Positions 34,151 through 44,066 of a DNA stretch of 64,000 nt are shown in pieces (within the stretch, counting starts at the first letter, position 1; each line of letters begins with the position of its first letter). A program made the translations under genes and the position numbers. The notes below the pieces were generated by a model, which worked only from the letters and a program-made list of their open reading frames with translations, searched no databases and was not told the DNA's origin. This DNA is from Rubellimicrobium sp. (GTDB taxonomy: Bacteria > Pseudomonadota > Alphaproteobacteria > Rhodobacterales > Rhodobacteraceae): positions 25,185 through 89,184 of the forward strand of contig JACFNP010000005.1 in assembly GCA_019454835.1 (NCBI GenBank). Direction: 5' to 3'.

Positions 34151-34163
34151 TGTCATTATGACA
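34151..34163. promoter_or_regulatory. Putative TetR operator
   Basis: Perfect palindrome TGTCATTATGACA, 41 bp upstream of the tetR start and 4 bp after a TTGACG (-35-like, 34141-34146). Its position in the likely promoter suggests autorepression of the tetR-RND operon; the -10 is not convincing. Confidence 0.55.
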
Positions 34164-34204
34164 TACCAGTCACCAGAGCCCCACACCCCGACCGGACCCG
34201 GCCC

Positions 34205-34909
34205 ATGCCTTCCCCAGACGATCATCGCAGCCGCACGGCGGCGCGCAGGCGCGGGCAGACGCGGGGGCGGTTGATCGAGGCGGCGGTCGTCGTCTTTGCC
34301 CGCGACGGCGCCGATTCCGCGCTGATCGAGCGGGTCGTGCAGCATGCCGGGCTGGCGCGAGGCAGTTTCTACAATCATTTCCGCTCGACGCAGGAACTGC
34401 TGGCGGCGGCGCGGCAGGTGTTGCTTGCCGATGTGGTGGCGCTGATCCTTGATCGCACCGCGCATCTTGCCGACCCGGCGGAACGCGCGGCGGCGGGGCT
34501 GGGGCTGTTCCTGCATCTTCTGTCCGACTACCCGGTGCTGGCGCGGTTCACGCGCAACCTCGGTCTCGATGCCGATGGCCCGGCGCAGGTGGTCGAGGCG
34601 CTCCTGACCCCGGCGCTGGCGCAGGGCGTGGCGAGCGGACGGTTCGCCGATGCGCCGCCCCGCGTGCTGGCCGGGCTGCTGTCGGGGGCGGTGCTTGCGC
34701 ATGTGCTGTGCACCACCGGCGACGCGGCGGCGGCGGGCGCCCGGCCCCATCTTGTCGCGGCGCTCCTGCGCGCCTTCGGCATCGCGGCGCCCGAGGCGGC
34801 GGCGCTGGCCGCGCGCGATCACGGCGCGCTCGTCGCCCCCGAGGGCAGCCTTCTGGCGCGCACCCGCACCACCGACTCCACCGACACGGCAGAGGACACC
34901 GCCCCATGA
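34205..34909 (+). CDS. TetR-family regulator of the RND efflux operon
   Basis: 234 residues. N-terminal TetR helix-turn-helix at about 18-64 (RLIEAAVVVFARDGADSALIERVVQHAGLARGSFYNHFRS) and an all-helical ligand domain. The last about 25 residues are a polar, low-complexity tail. Its stop overlaps the start of the first adaptor gene, so it is co-transcribed with the pump it most likely represses through the palindrome at 34151. Confidence 0.85.
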   Translation: MPSPDDHRSRTAARRRGQTRGRLIEAAVVVFARDGADSALIERVVQHAGLARGSFYNHFRSTQELLAAARQVLLADVVALILDRTAHLADPAERAAAGLGLFLHLLSDYPVLARFTRNLGLDADGPAQVVEALLTPALAQGVASGRFADAPPRVLAGLLSGAVLAHVLCTTGDAAAAGARPHLVAALLRAFGIAAPEAAALAARDHGALVAPEGSLLARTRTTDSTDTAEDTAP

Positions 34910-35967
34910 CCCTGCATCCCAAGGCGGCGGCGCTGGTCGCGCTGCTTCTCGCGGCCACCCCGGCGCCCGCCGACGTGCCGCTGGCCGTGCGCGTGGTGCG
35001 CGCCGAACCGGCGCCGGTGGCCGAGGGCTACGAACTGACCGGCACCGTCGAGGCGCGCAGCCCGGTGCCGCTTGCCTTCCGGGGCGGCGGGCGGGTGACC
35101 GAGGTTCTGGTGCAGGTCGGCGATTCCGTCCCGGCGGGCGCCGTGGTGGCGCGCGTCGACGATACCCAGGCGCGGGCCGCCGTCGATGCGGGCGAGGCGC
35201 AGCTTGCGGCGACCGAGGCCGGGCTGACGCAGGCGCGGCTGGCCCACGAACGGGCCGCCGACCTGCTGGCGCGCGGCGCGGGGACGCGGGCCGATCTCGA
35301 CCGCGCCGAAGAGGCGCTGCTGGCTGCCGCCTCGGCCCATGACCAGGCCGCCGCACAGGTCGAGAAGGCGCATCAGGCCGAGGCCGACACCGAGATCACC
35401 GCCCCCGTGGCGGGCATCATCACCGAGCGCAGCGCCGAGCCGGGCCAGATCGCCGGTCCCGCCCAGCCGGTGCTGACCCTCGCCCCGGACGGCGAACGCG
35501 AGGTGGTCTTTCACGGCCCCGGCGTGGCGCAGGTCGATGGCCTGCTGGGCCGGGTGATCCGCGTCAGCCTGCTCGATGCGCCCGAGGTCTTCATGGCGGC
35601 GACGATCTCGGAAATCTCGCCGCTGGCCGATGCGCGCACCGGCACGGTTCTCGTCCGCGCGCGTCTGGGTGCCGACGGCGCCGGGGCGGCGCTGGGCGAG
35701 CCGGTCGTGGCCTCGGTGACGCTGGATGAAACCGTCACCGTCAGCCTGCCCGCTGCCGCGCTGGCGACCGTGGACGGCCGGCCCGCCGTCTGGGTCGTGG
35801 ACCCCGACAGCCATGCGGTCGCGCTGCGGATGATCGAGGTCGGCGCCTACACGAGCGACATGATCGAGGTGGCCTCGGGCCTGCCCGACGGCGCGCTGGT
35901 CGTCACCGACGGCGCGCATCTGCTGTATCCCGGTCGCATCGTCCGGCCCGTGGACGGGGAGGAATGA
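34906..35967 (+). CDS. RND efflux periplasmic adaptor subunit (first)
   Basis: 353 residues from the ATG at 34906. Signal peptide (about 1-22, ending TPAPADV), lipoyl/barrel-sandwich half-motifs (GGGRVTEVLVQVGDSVPAGAVVARVDD and TEITAPVAGIITERSAEPGQIAG) flanking an alpha-helical hairpin of about 75 residues, then beta-barrel and membrane-proximal domains. It links the inner-membrane RND pump to an outer-membrane channel. No outer-membrane factor gene is present in the window. Confidence 0.87.
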   Translation: MTLHPKAAALVALLLAATPAPADVPLAVRVVRAEPAPVAEGYELTGTVEARSPVPLAFRGGGRVTEVLVQVGDSVPAGAVVARVDDTQARAAVDAGEAQLAATEAGLTQARLAHERAADLLARGAGTRADLDRAEEALLAAASAHDQAAAQVEKAHQAEADTEITAPVAGIITERSAEPGQIAGPAQPVLTLAPDGEREVVFHGPGVAQVDGLLGRVIRVSLLDAPEVFMAATISEISPLADARTGTVLVRARLGADGAGAALGEPVVASVTLDETVTVSLPAAALATVDGRPAVWVVDPDSHAVALRMIEVGAYTSDMIEVASGLPDGALVVTDGAHLLYPGRIVRPVDGEE

Positions 35968-37007
35968 CCATGCCCGGACGCCTGCTTGCCGCCGCCTGCC
36001 TTGTCCTGCTGCCCGCCGTCGCGCTGGCCGATACGCCGCGCCCGGTCGTCACCGAGATCGTCACCAGCGAAAGCCAGCGGCTGCGCGACTTTCCCGGCGT
36101 GATCGGCGCCGAAGTCGAGACCGCCATCGGCTTTGCCCTTGCCGGACGCATCGAGACCCGCCCCGTCGATCCCGGCGACACGGTCGCGGCGGGCGACGTG
36201 CTGGCGACGCTGGACCGGGTGACGCTGATGCAGGATGTCGCTGCCGCCGAGGCCGCCGTCCGCGCGGCGCAGGCGCGGGCCGGTCTTGCGGCGCAGACGC
36301 TGAGCCGGGTCGAGGAACTCGCCCGCCGCAACGTCGCCCCCGCCGCGCAGGTCGAGGCGGCCACCGCCAACCGCGATTCCACCGCCGCCGCCCTTGTCGC
36401 CGCGAATGCCGATCTGGACCGCGCCCGCGACGCCGCCGGAAACGGCATCCTCACCGCGCCCGCCGACGGCGTGGTGCTGGCCGTCAGCGCCGAGCCGGGC
36501 AGCATCGTCAGCGCCGGGGCCAGCGTCGTGACGCTGGCCACCGATGCCGGGCGCGAGGCGGTGATCGACGTGCCCTCGGACATGCTGGCGATCATCGGCA
36601 CCGACGCCCGCTTCACCATCCGCCGCCGGGGCGAGGATGCGGGCGCGGGCACCCCCGGCACGCTGCGGCTGATCGAGCCGGTGATCGGTCGCGCCACCCG
36701 CAGCCACCGGCTGCATATCTCGCTGGCCGACCCGGACGGGCTGCGGCTGGGGTCGCTGGTGACGGTCAGCCTTGATGTGCCCGAAGACCCGGTGCTCACG
36801 CTGCCCGTCGCCGCGATCCTGCCCGATGATGCCGTCTGGCGGGTCGGGGACGGGCGCAGGCTGGAACGGGTGGCCGTGACCACCGGCGCCGTGATCGGCG
36901 AGCGTGTCGTCATCACCAGCGGCATCGAGGCCGGAGACGAAATCCTGCTGCGCGGCATCCACAGCGTCGGCGAGGGGCAACAGGTGGGCGAAAGGGTCAC
37001 GCCATGA
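35964..37007 (+). CDS. RND efflux periplasmic adaptor subunit (second)
   Basis: 347 residues, ATG overlapping the stop of the first adaptor gene; a second ATG two codons later is possible. Signal peptide to about residue 22 (ALAD), lipoyl halves around a coiled-coil hairpin (GFALAGRIETRPVDPGDTV, GILTAPADGVVLAVSAEPGS), then the beta-barrel and C-terminal domains. It is clearly diverged from the first adaptor. Two adjacent adaptor genes with one RND gene suggest a hetero-adaptor complex as in some alphaproteobacterial pumps. Confidence 0.87.
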   Translation: MTMPGRLLAAACLVLLPAVALADTPRPVVTEIVTSESQRLRDFPGVIGAEVETAIGFALAGRIETRPVDPGDTVAAGDVLATLDRVTLMQDVAAAEAAVRAAQARAGLAAQTLSRVEELARRNVAPAAQVEAATANRDSTAAALVAANADLDRARDAAGNGILTAPADGVVLAVSAEPGSIVSAGASVVTLATDAGREAVIDVPSDMLAIIGTDARFTIRRRGEDAGAGTPGTLRLIEPVIGRATRSHRLHISLADPDGLRLGSLVTVSLDVPEDPVLTLPVAAILPDDAVWRVGDGRRLERVAVTTGAVIGERVVITSGIEAGDEILLRGIHSVGEGQQVGERVTP

Positions 37008-40000
37008 AGGGGTTCAACCTGTCCGACTGGGCGCTGCATCATCGGTCGTTCGTGTGGTTTCTCATCATCGTCTCGACCATCGCCGGGACCATGGCCTATC
37101 TGAACCTCGGCCGCGAGGAAGACCCCTCGTTCCAGATCAAGCAGATGGTCATTGCCGCCGCCATGCCCGGCGCCACCGCCGAACAGATGCTCGACCAGGT
37201 GACGCGGCGCATCGAGGACAAGCTGCTCGAAATCGACACGCTGAAAAGCACCCGTTCGGAAACCTTCCCCGGCCGTGCGGTCGTCTATGTCGAGCTGGAA
37301 CCCGTCGTGCGCGGCCGCGCGGTGCGCGACACCTGGGCGCGTATCCGCACCATGATGGACGACCTGCGCCCCGAGTTTCCGGCGGAATTCGCGGGCTTCG
37401 CCTTCAACGACAATTTCGGCGACGTGTTCGGCAGCATCTATGCCTTCACCTCGGACGGCTACACCCCGCAGGAGGTCCGGGACGAAGCCGACCGGGTGCG
37501 CGATCTGGTCCTGACCCTGCGCGATGCGGGCAAGGTGGAGCTGATCGGCACGCAGGACCGGCAGATTCATGTCGAGTTCTCGCAGCGCCGCCTTGCCGCG
37601 CTGGGCCTTGACCGCCAGCAGGTCATCGCCACGCTGGCGGCGCAGAATGCCATCGTGCCCTCGGGCGTGATCCGCACGGCGACCGAACAGATCGCCGTGC
37701 GCGTCACCGGGCGTTTCGCCACCGCCCAGGACCTTGCCGCCGCGCCGCTGCGGGTGGGCGACACCTCCTTCACGCTGGCCGATGTCGCCACGGTCAGCGA
37801 CGGCTACGCCGACCCGCCCGACAACCATTTCCGCTATAATGGGCAGGATGCGGTCGCTCTCATCATCGGGATGCGCGAGGGGGCGAATATCATCGACTAC
37901 GGCGCCGAGCTCGATGCGCTGATGGCGCAGGTCGAGGCCGGGCTGCCGGTCGGGCTGGACCTGCACCGCGTCGCCGACCAGCCGCAAGTGGTCAAGGATT
38001 CGGTCAACCATTTCGTGCAGGCGCTGGTCGAGGCGGTGGCCATCGTGCTGCTGGTGTCCTTCGTCTCGCTGGGCCTGCGCGCCGGGCTGGTGGTGACGAT
38101 GAGCATTCCGCTGGTGCTGGCCCTGACCTTCGTGATTCTCGACTACATGGGGATCACCCTGCAGCGGGTGTCGCTGGGTGCGCTCATCATCGCGCTGGGG
38201 CTGCTGGTCGATGATGCGATGATCGCCATCGAGACGATGATCTCGCGGCTGGAAGTGGGCGAATCGCTGTCGAAGGCGGCATCCTACGCCTGGACCTCGA
38301 TCGCCTTTCCGATGCTGACCGGCACGCTGGTCACGGTGGCCGGGTTCATCCCCATCGGCATGAACAATTCCATGGCCGGCGAATTCACCCAGTCGCTGTT
38401 CTACGTCATCGCCATCTCGCTGCTGCTGTCCTGGGTCGTCGCGGTGCTGTTCGCGCCGATCCTCGGCGTGGCCTTCCTGCCCGCAAAGCTCGCCCATGCC
38501 CACAAGGGGCCGGGGCGGTTCAGACGGGGCTTTCACATCGTCCTGCGCGCGGCGATGCGGTTTCGCTGGGTGACCGTTTTGGTCACCGTTGCGTTGTTCG
38601 GCGCCTCGGTCTGGGGGATGCAGTTCGTCGAGCAGCAGTTCTTTCCGTCGTCCGACCGGCCCGAGATCCTCATTGATGTGACCCTGCCGCATTCCGCCAC
38701 CATTGCCGCGACCGATGCCGCGCTGGCCGATCTGGACGACTGGCTCGCGGGGCGTGAGGAAGTATCCTTCTGGTCCACCTATGTCGGTCGTGCCGCGCCG
38801 CGGTTCCTGCTGTCGCTCGATGCACCGACGCCCGCGCCCTACATGGGGCAGGTGGTGGTGATGACGCCGGGCAGCGCGGCGCGCGATTCGCTGCTGGCGG
38901 CGCTGCGCGCCCATGCGGCCGACCTGCCGGGGATCGAGATTTTTCCCAAAACGCTCGAACTTGGGCCGCCGGTGGGCAAGCCGGTGCAATACCGCCTGAC
39001 CGGCCCCGACCGCAACGTGCTGCTCGACCATGCGCGGCAGGTGGCGGCGGCGCTGGACGGCGACGCGCGGCTGTCCTCGATCACCCTGGACGAGGGCGAG
39101 CCGGTGCGGGTGGCCCGTGTCGTGCTGGACCAGGAACAGATGCGGCGGCTGGGCCTGACCCAGCGCGATGTCGCGCAGGCGCTTTACGCGATGTATGACG
39201 GCGCGCTGGTCACCGAACTGGGCGACGGGCGCACGCTGGTCGACGTGATCGCGCGCGGCAGCGACGACGACCGCGCCTCGCTCGATTCGCTGCGCACGCT
39301 GCAACTGGGCAATGCGGCGGGCGTGCCGGTGCCGCTGCCTGCCTTTGCGACGCTGGAATGGGACACCGAACAGCCGGTGTTGCACCAGCGCGACCGGGTG
39401 CCGACCGTCACCGTCAAGGCGGCGGTGACCGGCCACGACCAGCCCGCGACCATCAATGCCGACCTTGCCCCGGCCATCGACGCCCTGCGCGCCGGACTGC
39501 CGCCGGGCTATGCGATCACCGAGGGCGGCGTGGCCGAGACCAGCGCCGAGAGCCAGGCGCCGATCATCGCGGTGGTGCCGCTGATGCTGCTCATCATGCT
39601 CACCATCGTCATGGTGCAGATGCAGAGCTTCCGGGGCATGTTCGTGGTCCTCGCCGTGGCCCCGCTGGGCCTGATCGGGGTGGTCGCGGCGCTGCTGGGC
39701 TCGGGTGAGCCTCTGGGCTTTGTCGCCATCCTCGGGGTGCTGGCGCTGATGGGCATCCTGATCCGCAACTCGATCATCCTGATTCACGAGGTCGAGGTGC
39801 TGATCCGCGCGGGCAGGTCGAAATGGGACGCGGTGTTCGAGGCCTCCGACAGCCGCGCCCGCCCGATCCTGCTGACGGCGGCAGCGGCGTCGCTGGCGCT
39901 GATCCCGATCTCGCGGCAGGTGTTCTGGGGACCGATGGCCTATGCGATGATGGGCGGCATCATCGTCGGCACGCTGATCACCCTGCTGTTCGCGCCCGCG

Positions 40001-40039
40001 CTGTATTGCGCGGTATTCCGGGTGCGGCGCGAGGGGTAG
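37004..40039 (+). CDS. RND efflux pump, inner-membrane transporter
   Basis: 1011 residues, overlapping the second adaptor gene (ATGA). AcrB/CusA-type architecture: TM1 (residues about 12-30), large porter loop with VTRRIEDKLLEIDTLKSTRSETFPG, TM2-6 with LGLLVDDAMIAIETM (TM4 proton-relay acid pair), a second periplasmic loop, and TM8-12 with ALMGILIRNSIILIHEVE. The sequence lacks the Met-rich motifs of Cu/Ag pumps and resembles drug/unknown-substrate RND proteins. Substrate cannot be told from sequence. A CATTGCGAG repeat follows the stop. Confidence 0.9.
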   Translation: MKGFNLSDWALHHRSFVWFLIIVSTIAGTMAYLNLGREEDPSFQIKQMVIAAAMPGATAEQMLDQVTRRIEDKLLEIDTLKSTRSETFPGRAVVYVELEPVVRGRAVRDTWARIRTMMDDLRPEFPAEFAGFAFNDNFGDVFGSIYAFTSDGYTPQEVRDEADRVRDLVLTLRDAGKVELIGTQDRQIHVEFSQRRLAALGLDRQQVIATLAAQNAIVPSGVIRTATEQIAVRVTGRFATAQDLAAAPLRVGDTSFTLADVATVSDGYADPPDNHFRYNGQDAVALIIGMREGANIIDYGAELDALMAQVEAGLPVGLDLHRVADQPQVVKDSVNHFVQALVEAVAIVLLVSFVSLGLRAGLVVTMSIPLVLALTFVILDYMGITLQRVSLGALIIALGLLVDDAMIAIETMISRLEVGESLSKAASYAWTSIAFPMLTGTLVTVAGFIPIGMNNSMAGEFTQSLFYVIAISLLLSWVVAVLFAPILGVAFLPAKLAHAHKGPGRFRRGFHIVLRAAMRFRWVTVLVTVALFGASVWGMQFVEQQFFPSSDRPEILIDVTLPHSATIAATDAALADLDDWLAGREEVSFWSTYVGRAAPRFLLSLDAPTPAPYMGQVVVMTPGSAARDSLLAALRAHAADLPGIEIFPKTLELGPPVGKPVQYRLTGPDRNVLLDHARQVAAALDGDARLSSITLDEGEPVRVARVVLDQEQMRRLGLTQRDVAQALYAMYDGALVTELGDGRTLVDVIARGSDDDRASLDSLRTLQLGNAAGVPVPLPAFATLEWDTEQPVLHQRDRVPTVTVKAAVTGHDQPATINADLAPAIDALRAGLPPGYAITEGGVAETSAESQAPIIAVVPLMLLIMLTIVMVQMQSFRGMFVVLAVAPLGLIGVVAALLGSGEPLGFVAILGVLALMGILIRNSIILIHEVEVLIRAGRSKWDAVFEASDSRARPILLTAAAASLALIPISRQVFWGPMAYAMMGGIIVGTLITLLFAPALYCAVFRVRREG

Positions 40040-40049
40040 GCGGCGGCGC

Positions 40050-40133
40050 CATTGCGAACGAAGTGAAGCAACCCCGACCGTTTGTGCGATGCCGTCGAGG
40101 TTGCTTCGTCGGCTGCGCCTCCTCGCAATGACG
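40050..40133. repeat. CATTGCGAG palindromic repeat between convergent genes
   Basis: Nearly full copy (CATTGCGAACGAAGTG ... CCTCGCAATGACG) filling the 108-bp gap between the convergent RND and oppF stops. Its foldback structure could act as a bidirectional terminator. Confidence 0.85.
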
Positions 40134-40147
40134 AAAAGAACTGCTGC

Positions 40148-41137
40148 CTACGCCTCGTCGATCCACGGGCAGGCGACGAAATGGCCCGGTCCGGGGTTCA
40201 GCACGGCGGGCGGGCCTTCGGCGCAGGACGGGCGCGCAATCGGGCAGCGGGTGCGGAACACGCAGCCCGAGGGCGGGTTCAGCGGTGAGGGCAGTTCCCC
40301 TTCCAGCACCGGGCGCGGGCGGGCCTTTTCGCGCAGGGGGTCGGGGATCGGCACCGCCGCGATCAGCGCCTTCGTGTAGGGGTGGCGCGGGGTGGCAATC
40401 AGGGCGCGGGCGGGTGCGACCTCCATCATCTTGCCCAGATACATCACGAGGATGCGGTCGGAGACATGGCGCACCACCGACAGGTCATGCGCGATGAAGA
40501 TCATCGCCACGCCGAATTCGCGTTGCAGGTCTTTCAGCAGGTTCACAACCTGCGCCCGGATCGAGACATCGAGCGCCGACACGGGTTCGTCGCAGATCAG
40601 CAGCCGGGGCCGCAGGATCAGCGCGCGGGCGATGCCGATGCGCTGGCACTGGCCGCCGGAGAATTCGTGCGGATAGCGGTTGATCAGGTTCGGCAGCAGG
40701 CCGACCCGCTCCATCAGTTCCGCCGCCTGCCGCCGCGCGGCCTTGCGGCCAAGGCCGGGTTCGTGGGTCAGCAGCGGCTCGGCGATGATGTCGCCGACAT
40801 TCATGCGCGGGTTCAGCGCGGCAAGCGGGTCCTGGAAGATCATCTGCACGTCGCGCCGGTGGCGGCGCCGGGTAGCCGGGTCCATCGTGGTCAGGTCGCG
40901 CCCGTCGAAGATCACCCGCCCGCCGGTCGACGGGATCGTGCCGATGATCGCGCGCGCCAGCGTCGATTTGCCCGAGCCGGATTCGCCGACGATGCCCAGC
41001 GCCTCGCCGGGGGCGAGTTGCAGGCTGACGCCGCCGACCGCCTGCAGCTTCAGCGAGGGCGTCCACGGCCAGGCGCCCGGCGGGCGGATGTCGAAGGTGA
41101 CGCGCAACTCGTCCACCTGCAGAAGCGGCGCGGTCAT
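40148..41137 (-). CDS. oppF: Oligopeptide ABC ATPase OppF
   Basis: 329 residues. Walker A GESGSGKS near residue 55, signature FSGGQCQR, Walker [13 protein letters not shown], and the C-terminal Cys domain ([14 protein letters not shown]). Its ATG overlaps the oppD stop. Last gene of a leftward oppABCDF operon, convergent with the RND operon. It powers uptake of peptides delivered by OppA. Confidence 0.88.
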   Translation of the reverse strand: MTAPLLQVDELRVTFDIRPPGAWPWTPSLKLQAVGGVSLQLAPGEALGIVGESGSGKSTLARAIIGTIPSTGGRVIFDGRDLTTMDPATRRRHRRDVQMIFQDPLAALNPRMNVGDIIAEPLLTHEPGLGRKAARRQAAELMERVGLLPNLINRYPHEFSGGQCQRIGIARALILRPRLLICDEPVSALDVSIRAQVVNLLKDLQREFGVAMIFIAHDLSVVRHVSDRILVMYLGKMMEVAPARALIATPRHPYTKALIAAVPIPDPLREKARPRPVLEGELPSPLNPPSGCVFRTRCPIARPSCAEGPPAVLNPGPGHFVACPWIDEA

Positions 41138-42105
41138 GGCGCGACCTCGTCTGCGGGCACATGGCAGGCGCGGCGGTGGCCGGGGGCGACCGTCTCCATC
41201 GGCGCGCGGGTGTCGTGGCAGATGTCGCGCACCAGCGGGCAGCGCGGCGAGAACGGGCAGCCGGCGGGCAGATGCGACATGTCGGGCGGTTCGCCCGCGA
41301 TGGCGGCCAGCGCGTCCTCGTCACGGTCGATGCGCGGCACGGCGGCCATCAGGCCCAGCGTGTAGGGATGGGTCGGGCGCGCGAAGAGCACCTCGGTCGG
41401 GGCCTCTTCCATGACCTGCCCGCCATACATGACCAGCGTGCGGTCGCAGAACCCCGCGACGACCCCGAGGTCATGGGTAATCAGCACGATGGCGGTGCTG
41501 AACTCGCGCCTGATCTCGCCCAGAAGCTTCATGATCTGGGCCTGCACGGTGACATCGAGCGCGGTGGTGGGTTCGTCCGCGATGATGAGGCGCGGGCGGC
41601 AGAGCAGCGCCATGGCGATCATGATGCGCTGGCGCATCCCGCCGGAAAATTCATGCGGCCACGACCGCACCCGCCGCGCCGCGTCGGGGATATGCACCGC
41701 GTCGAGCATCCGCACGGATTCGGCCAGCGCCGCCTTGCGCGACATGCCCTTGTGCAGCACCAGCACCTCGGCCATCTGGTCGCTGACCCGCATGTAGGGG
41801 TTGAGCGAGGTCATCGGGTCCTGGAAGATCATCGCGATGTCGCTGGCGCGGATGCGGTTCAGCTCGGCCTGCGGCAGCGACAGCAGGTCGCGCCCGTCGA
41901 AGGTGACGCGCCCCGTCGCCCGCCCGTTCTGCGCCAGAAGCCCCATCGCGGCATAGGCGGTCTGGCTCTTGCCGGAACCGCTCTCGCCGACGATGGCCAG
42001 GGTCTCGCCCTTGTCCACCCGGAACGACACCCCGTTCACCGCATGAACCGGCAGGTCGCCGGTGGTGAAGGTCACTTGCAGATTCTCGACCTCAAGCAGG
42101 CTCAT
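41134..42105 (-). CDS. oppD: Oligopeptide ABC ATPase OppD
   Basis: 323 residues from the ATG at 42105. Walker A GESGSGKS near residue 40, signature FSGGMRQR, Walker [13 protein letters not shown], and the C-terminal domain with [14 protein letters not shown]. It lies 29 bp after oppC and overlaps oppF by four bases. Confidence 0.88.
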   Translation of the reverse strand: MSLLEVENLQVTFTTGDLPVHAVNGVSFRVDKGETLAIVGESGSGKSQTAYAAMGLLAQNGRATGRVTFDGRDLLSLPQAELNRIRASDIAMIFQDPMTSLNPYMRVSDQMAEVLVLHKGMSRKAALAESVRMLDAVHIPDAARRVRSWPHEFSGGMRQRIMIAMALLCRPRLIIADEPTTALDVTVQAQIMKLLGEIRREFSTAIVLITHDLGVVAGFCDRTLVMYGGQVMEEAPTEVLFARPTHPYTLGLMAAVPRIDRDEDALAAIAGEPPDMSHLPAGCPFSPRCPLVRDICHDTRAPMETVAPGHRRACHVPADEVAP

Positions 42106-42134
42106 GACGCGGATTCCGGGGCGGAGAATTGCAT

Positions 42135-43070
42135 TTATCTGTCCTTGGGATCGAGCGCGTCGCGCAACCCGTCGCCGACGTAGAAGAAGGTGAACAGCAT
42201 CACGATCAGGAAGCCGAGCGGGAACAGCAGCATCCACAATGTCCCGTATTGCATCTGCGCCGCCCCGCGGCTGATCAGCGCCCCGAGCGAGGTCTGCGGA
42301 TCCTGCACCCCAAGGCCGAGGAAGGAGATGAAGCTCTCGATGATGATCATGTTCGGGATCAGCAGCGTCGCATAGACGGTGACGATGCCGGCAAGGTTGG
42401 GGACGATGTGGCGCAGGATGATGGTCATGGGCCGCACCCCGATCGCCACCGCCGCCTCGACATATTCCATGTTCTTGATCGAGAGCGCCTGCCCGCGCGC
42501 GATCCGCGCCATCTCGAGCCACGAGATCAGCCCGACGCCCACGAAGATCATGATGATCGAGCGCCCGAACACCACCAGCAGCAGGATCAGCACGAACATG
42601 AACGGGATCGACATCATCACGTCGACGATCCGCATCAGCACCTGGTCGGTGCGCCCGCCGACAAAGCCCGAGACCGCGCCGTAGAGCGTGCCGACCACCA
42701 CCGCGACCAGCGAGCCGACGATGCCGACCATGAGCGATATCCGCGTGCCCTGCACCGTGCGGGCAAAGAGGTCGCGCCCGTCCTGGTCGGTGCCGAAATA
42801 ATGCCCGGTGGCGAAGGACGGCCGCCCGTTCACCGCCGCCCCGGTGCCCAGCGCCGACCAGTCGACGGTCTCGATGTCCCAGGCCGCGATGAGACCGCCG
42901 AAGATGGCGAACAGCGCGATCAGCACGAGGATCGCCAGCGACACCAGCGCCGCGCGGTTGGCCATGAACCGCCGCCTTGCATCGGCCCAGAGCGAGCGGC
43001 CGCGCACCGCCTGCCCCGCGGCCAGCGCCGCCTCGAGTTCCTGCACCGCCGCGCGCGGGACCATGGCCAT
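42135..43070 (-). CDS. oppC: Oligopeptide ABC permease OppC
   Basis: 311 residues from the ATG at 43070 (GAGGGGG ribosome site); MVPRA two codons later is an alternative. OppC type, with an N-terminal cytoplasmic extension, [15 protein letters not shown], and the loop [22 protein letters not shown]. Ends [14 protein letters not shown]. Follows oppB by 10 bp. Confidence 0.88.
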   Translation of the reverse strand: MAMVPRAAVQELEAALAAGQAVRGRSLWADARRRFMANRAALVSLAILVLIALFAIFGGLIAAWDIETVDWSALGTGAAVNGRPSFATGHYFGTDQDGRDLFARTVQGTRISLMVGIVGSLVAVVVGTLYGAVSGFVGGRTDQVLMRIVDVMMSIPFMFVLILLLVVFGRSIIMIFVGVGLISWLEMARIARGQALSIKNMEYVEAAVAIGVRPMTIILRHIVPNLAGIVTVYATLLIPNMIIIESFISFLGLGVQDPQTSLGALISRGAAQMQYGTLWMLLFPLGFLIVMLFTFFYVGDGLRDALDPKDR

Positions 43071-43080
43071 CGCCGCCCCC

Positions 43081-44013
43081 TCAGTAACGGATCTTCGGGT
43101 CGATCCAGGCGTAGAGCACATCGACCACGAGGCTGAAGAGAATGGTGAGCGCGCCCATCAGGATGGTGATGCCCATGATCACCGGATAATCGCGGTTCAG
43201 CGCCGAGTTGACGAAGAACTGGCCGATCCCGCCGGTGGAAAAATACATGTCCACCACGAACGATCCGGTAATCATGCCGACGAAGGCGGGGCCCAGATAG
43301 GACAGCAGCGGCACCAGCGCCGGTTTCAGCGCGTGGCGCAGGATGATGCGCCGCGTCGGCAGCCCCTTGGCGCGGGCGGTGCGGATGAAGGGCGAGTTCA
43401 GCACCTCGATCATCGACGACCGCATGATCCGCGCGATGGAGGCGGTGTAGGACGCCGCCAGCGCGATCACCGGCATGATGACGTTCTGCCACGCGCCGCC
43501 GTTCCAGCCGCCGCCGGGCAACCAGCGCAGCCACAGGGTGAACACCAGCACCAGGATCGGCGCGATGACGAAATTCGGCAGCACCTGCGCGCCGACGCTG
43601 ATGCCGACTGCCAGGTAGTCGGTCCAGGTATTGTGCCGGATCGCCGCGACGACGCCGAGCACGACCCCGATGACGACCGAGACCACGAAGGCCCACAGGC
43701 CATAGGTCAGCGTCACCGGAAAACCCTGCCGGATGATCGAGTTGACGTTCTGGTCCCGATACTGGAACGACGGGCCGAAATCGAACCGGGCGACGATGTT
43801 CCAGACATAATCGGCCATCTGCACCAGATAGGGCCGGTCAAGGCCGTAGCGGGCCTCGATATTGGCCAGCACCTGCGCAGGCAGCGGGCGTTCGCTGTTG
43901 AAGGGGCCGCCGGGGGCGGCAAACATCAACACATAGGAAATCACGATCAGGATCAGGATCGTCGGAATCGCCACCAGCAGGCGGCGGATGATGTAGCTGA
44001 GCATGGCGCGCAC
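43081..44013 (-). CDS. oppB: Oligopeptide ABC permease OppB
   Basis: 310 residues; MLSYIIRR three codons in is an alternative start. OppB features: RRLLVAIPTILILIVISYVL, GGPFNSERPLPAQVLANIEARYGLD, and the loop RTARAKGLPTRRIILRHALKPALVP. Follows oppA across a hairpin (44028-44050). Confidence 0.88.
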   Translation of the reverse strand: MRAMLSYIIRRLLVAIPTILILIVISYVLMFAAPGGPFNSERPLPAQVLANIEARYGLDRPYLVQMADYVWNIVARFDFGPSFQYRDQNVNSIIRQGFPVTLTYGLWAFVVSVVIGVVLGVVAAIRHNTWTDYLAVGISVGAQVLPNFVIAPILVLVFTLWLRWLPGGGWNGGAWQNVIMPVIALAASYTASIARIMRSSMIEVLNSPFIRTARAKGLPTRRIILRHALKPALVPLLSYLGPAFVGMITGSFVVDMYFSTGGIGQFFVNSALNRDYPVIMGITILMGALTILFSLVVDVLYAWIDPKIRY

Positions 44014-44027
44014 CCCGCGACGGCAGG

Positions 44028-44050
44028 CCCGGCACCCCTTGGGTGCCGGG
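44028..44050 (-). other. Intercistronic hairpin between oppA and oppB
   Basis: Perfect 10-bp stem CCCGGCACCC / GGGTGCCGGG with a 3-nt loop, 17 bp after the oppA stop on the minus strand. No T-tract; likely partial terminator or 3'-end protector for oppA mRNA. Confidence 0.65.
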
Positions 44051-44066
44051 TCCGGTCAGATGGCGG

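Noticed and set aside
35903..39787. 1294-codon antisense frame over the RND genes
   Set aside because: His/Arg/Asp-rich composition with no motif; the sense strand has full RND and adaptor signatures. Effect of high GC at third positions.
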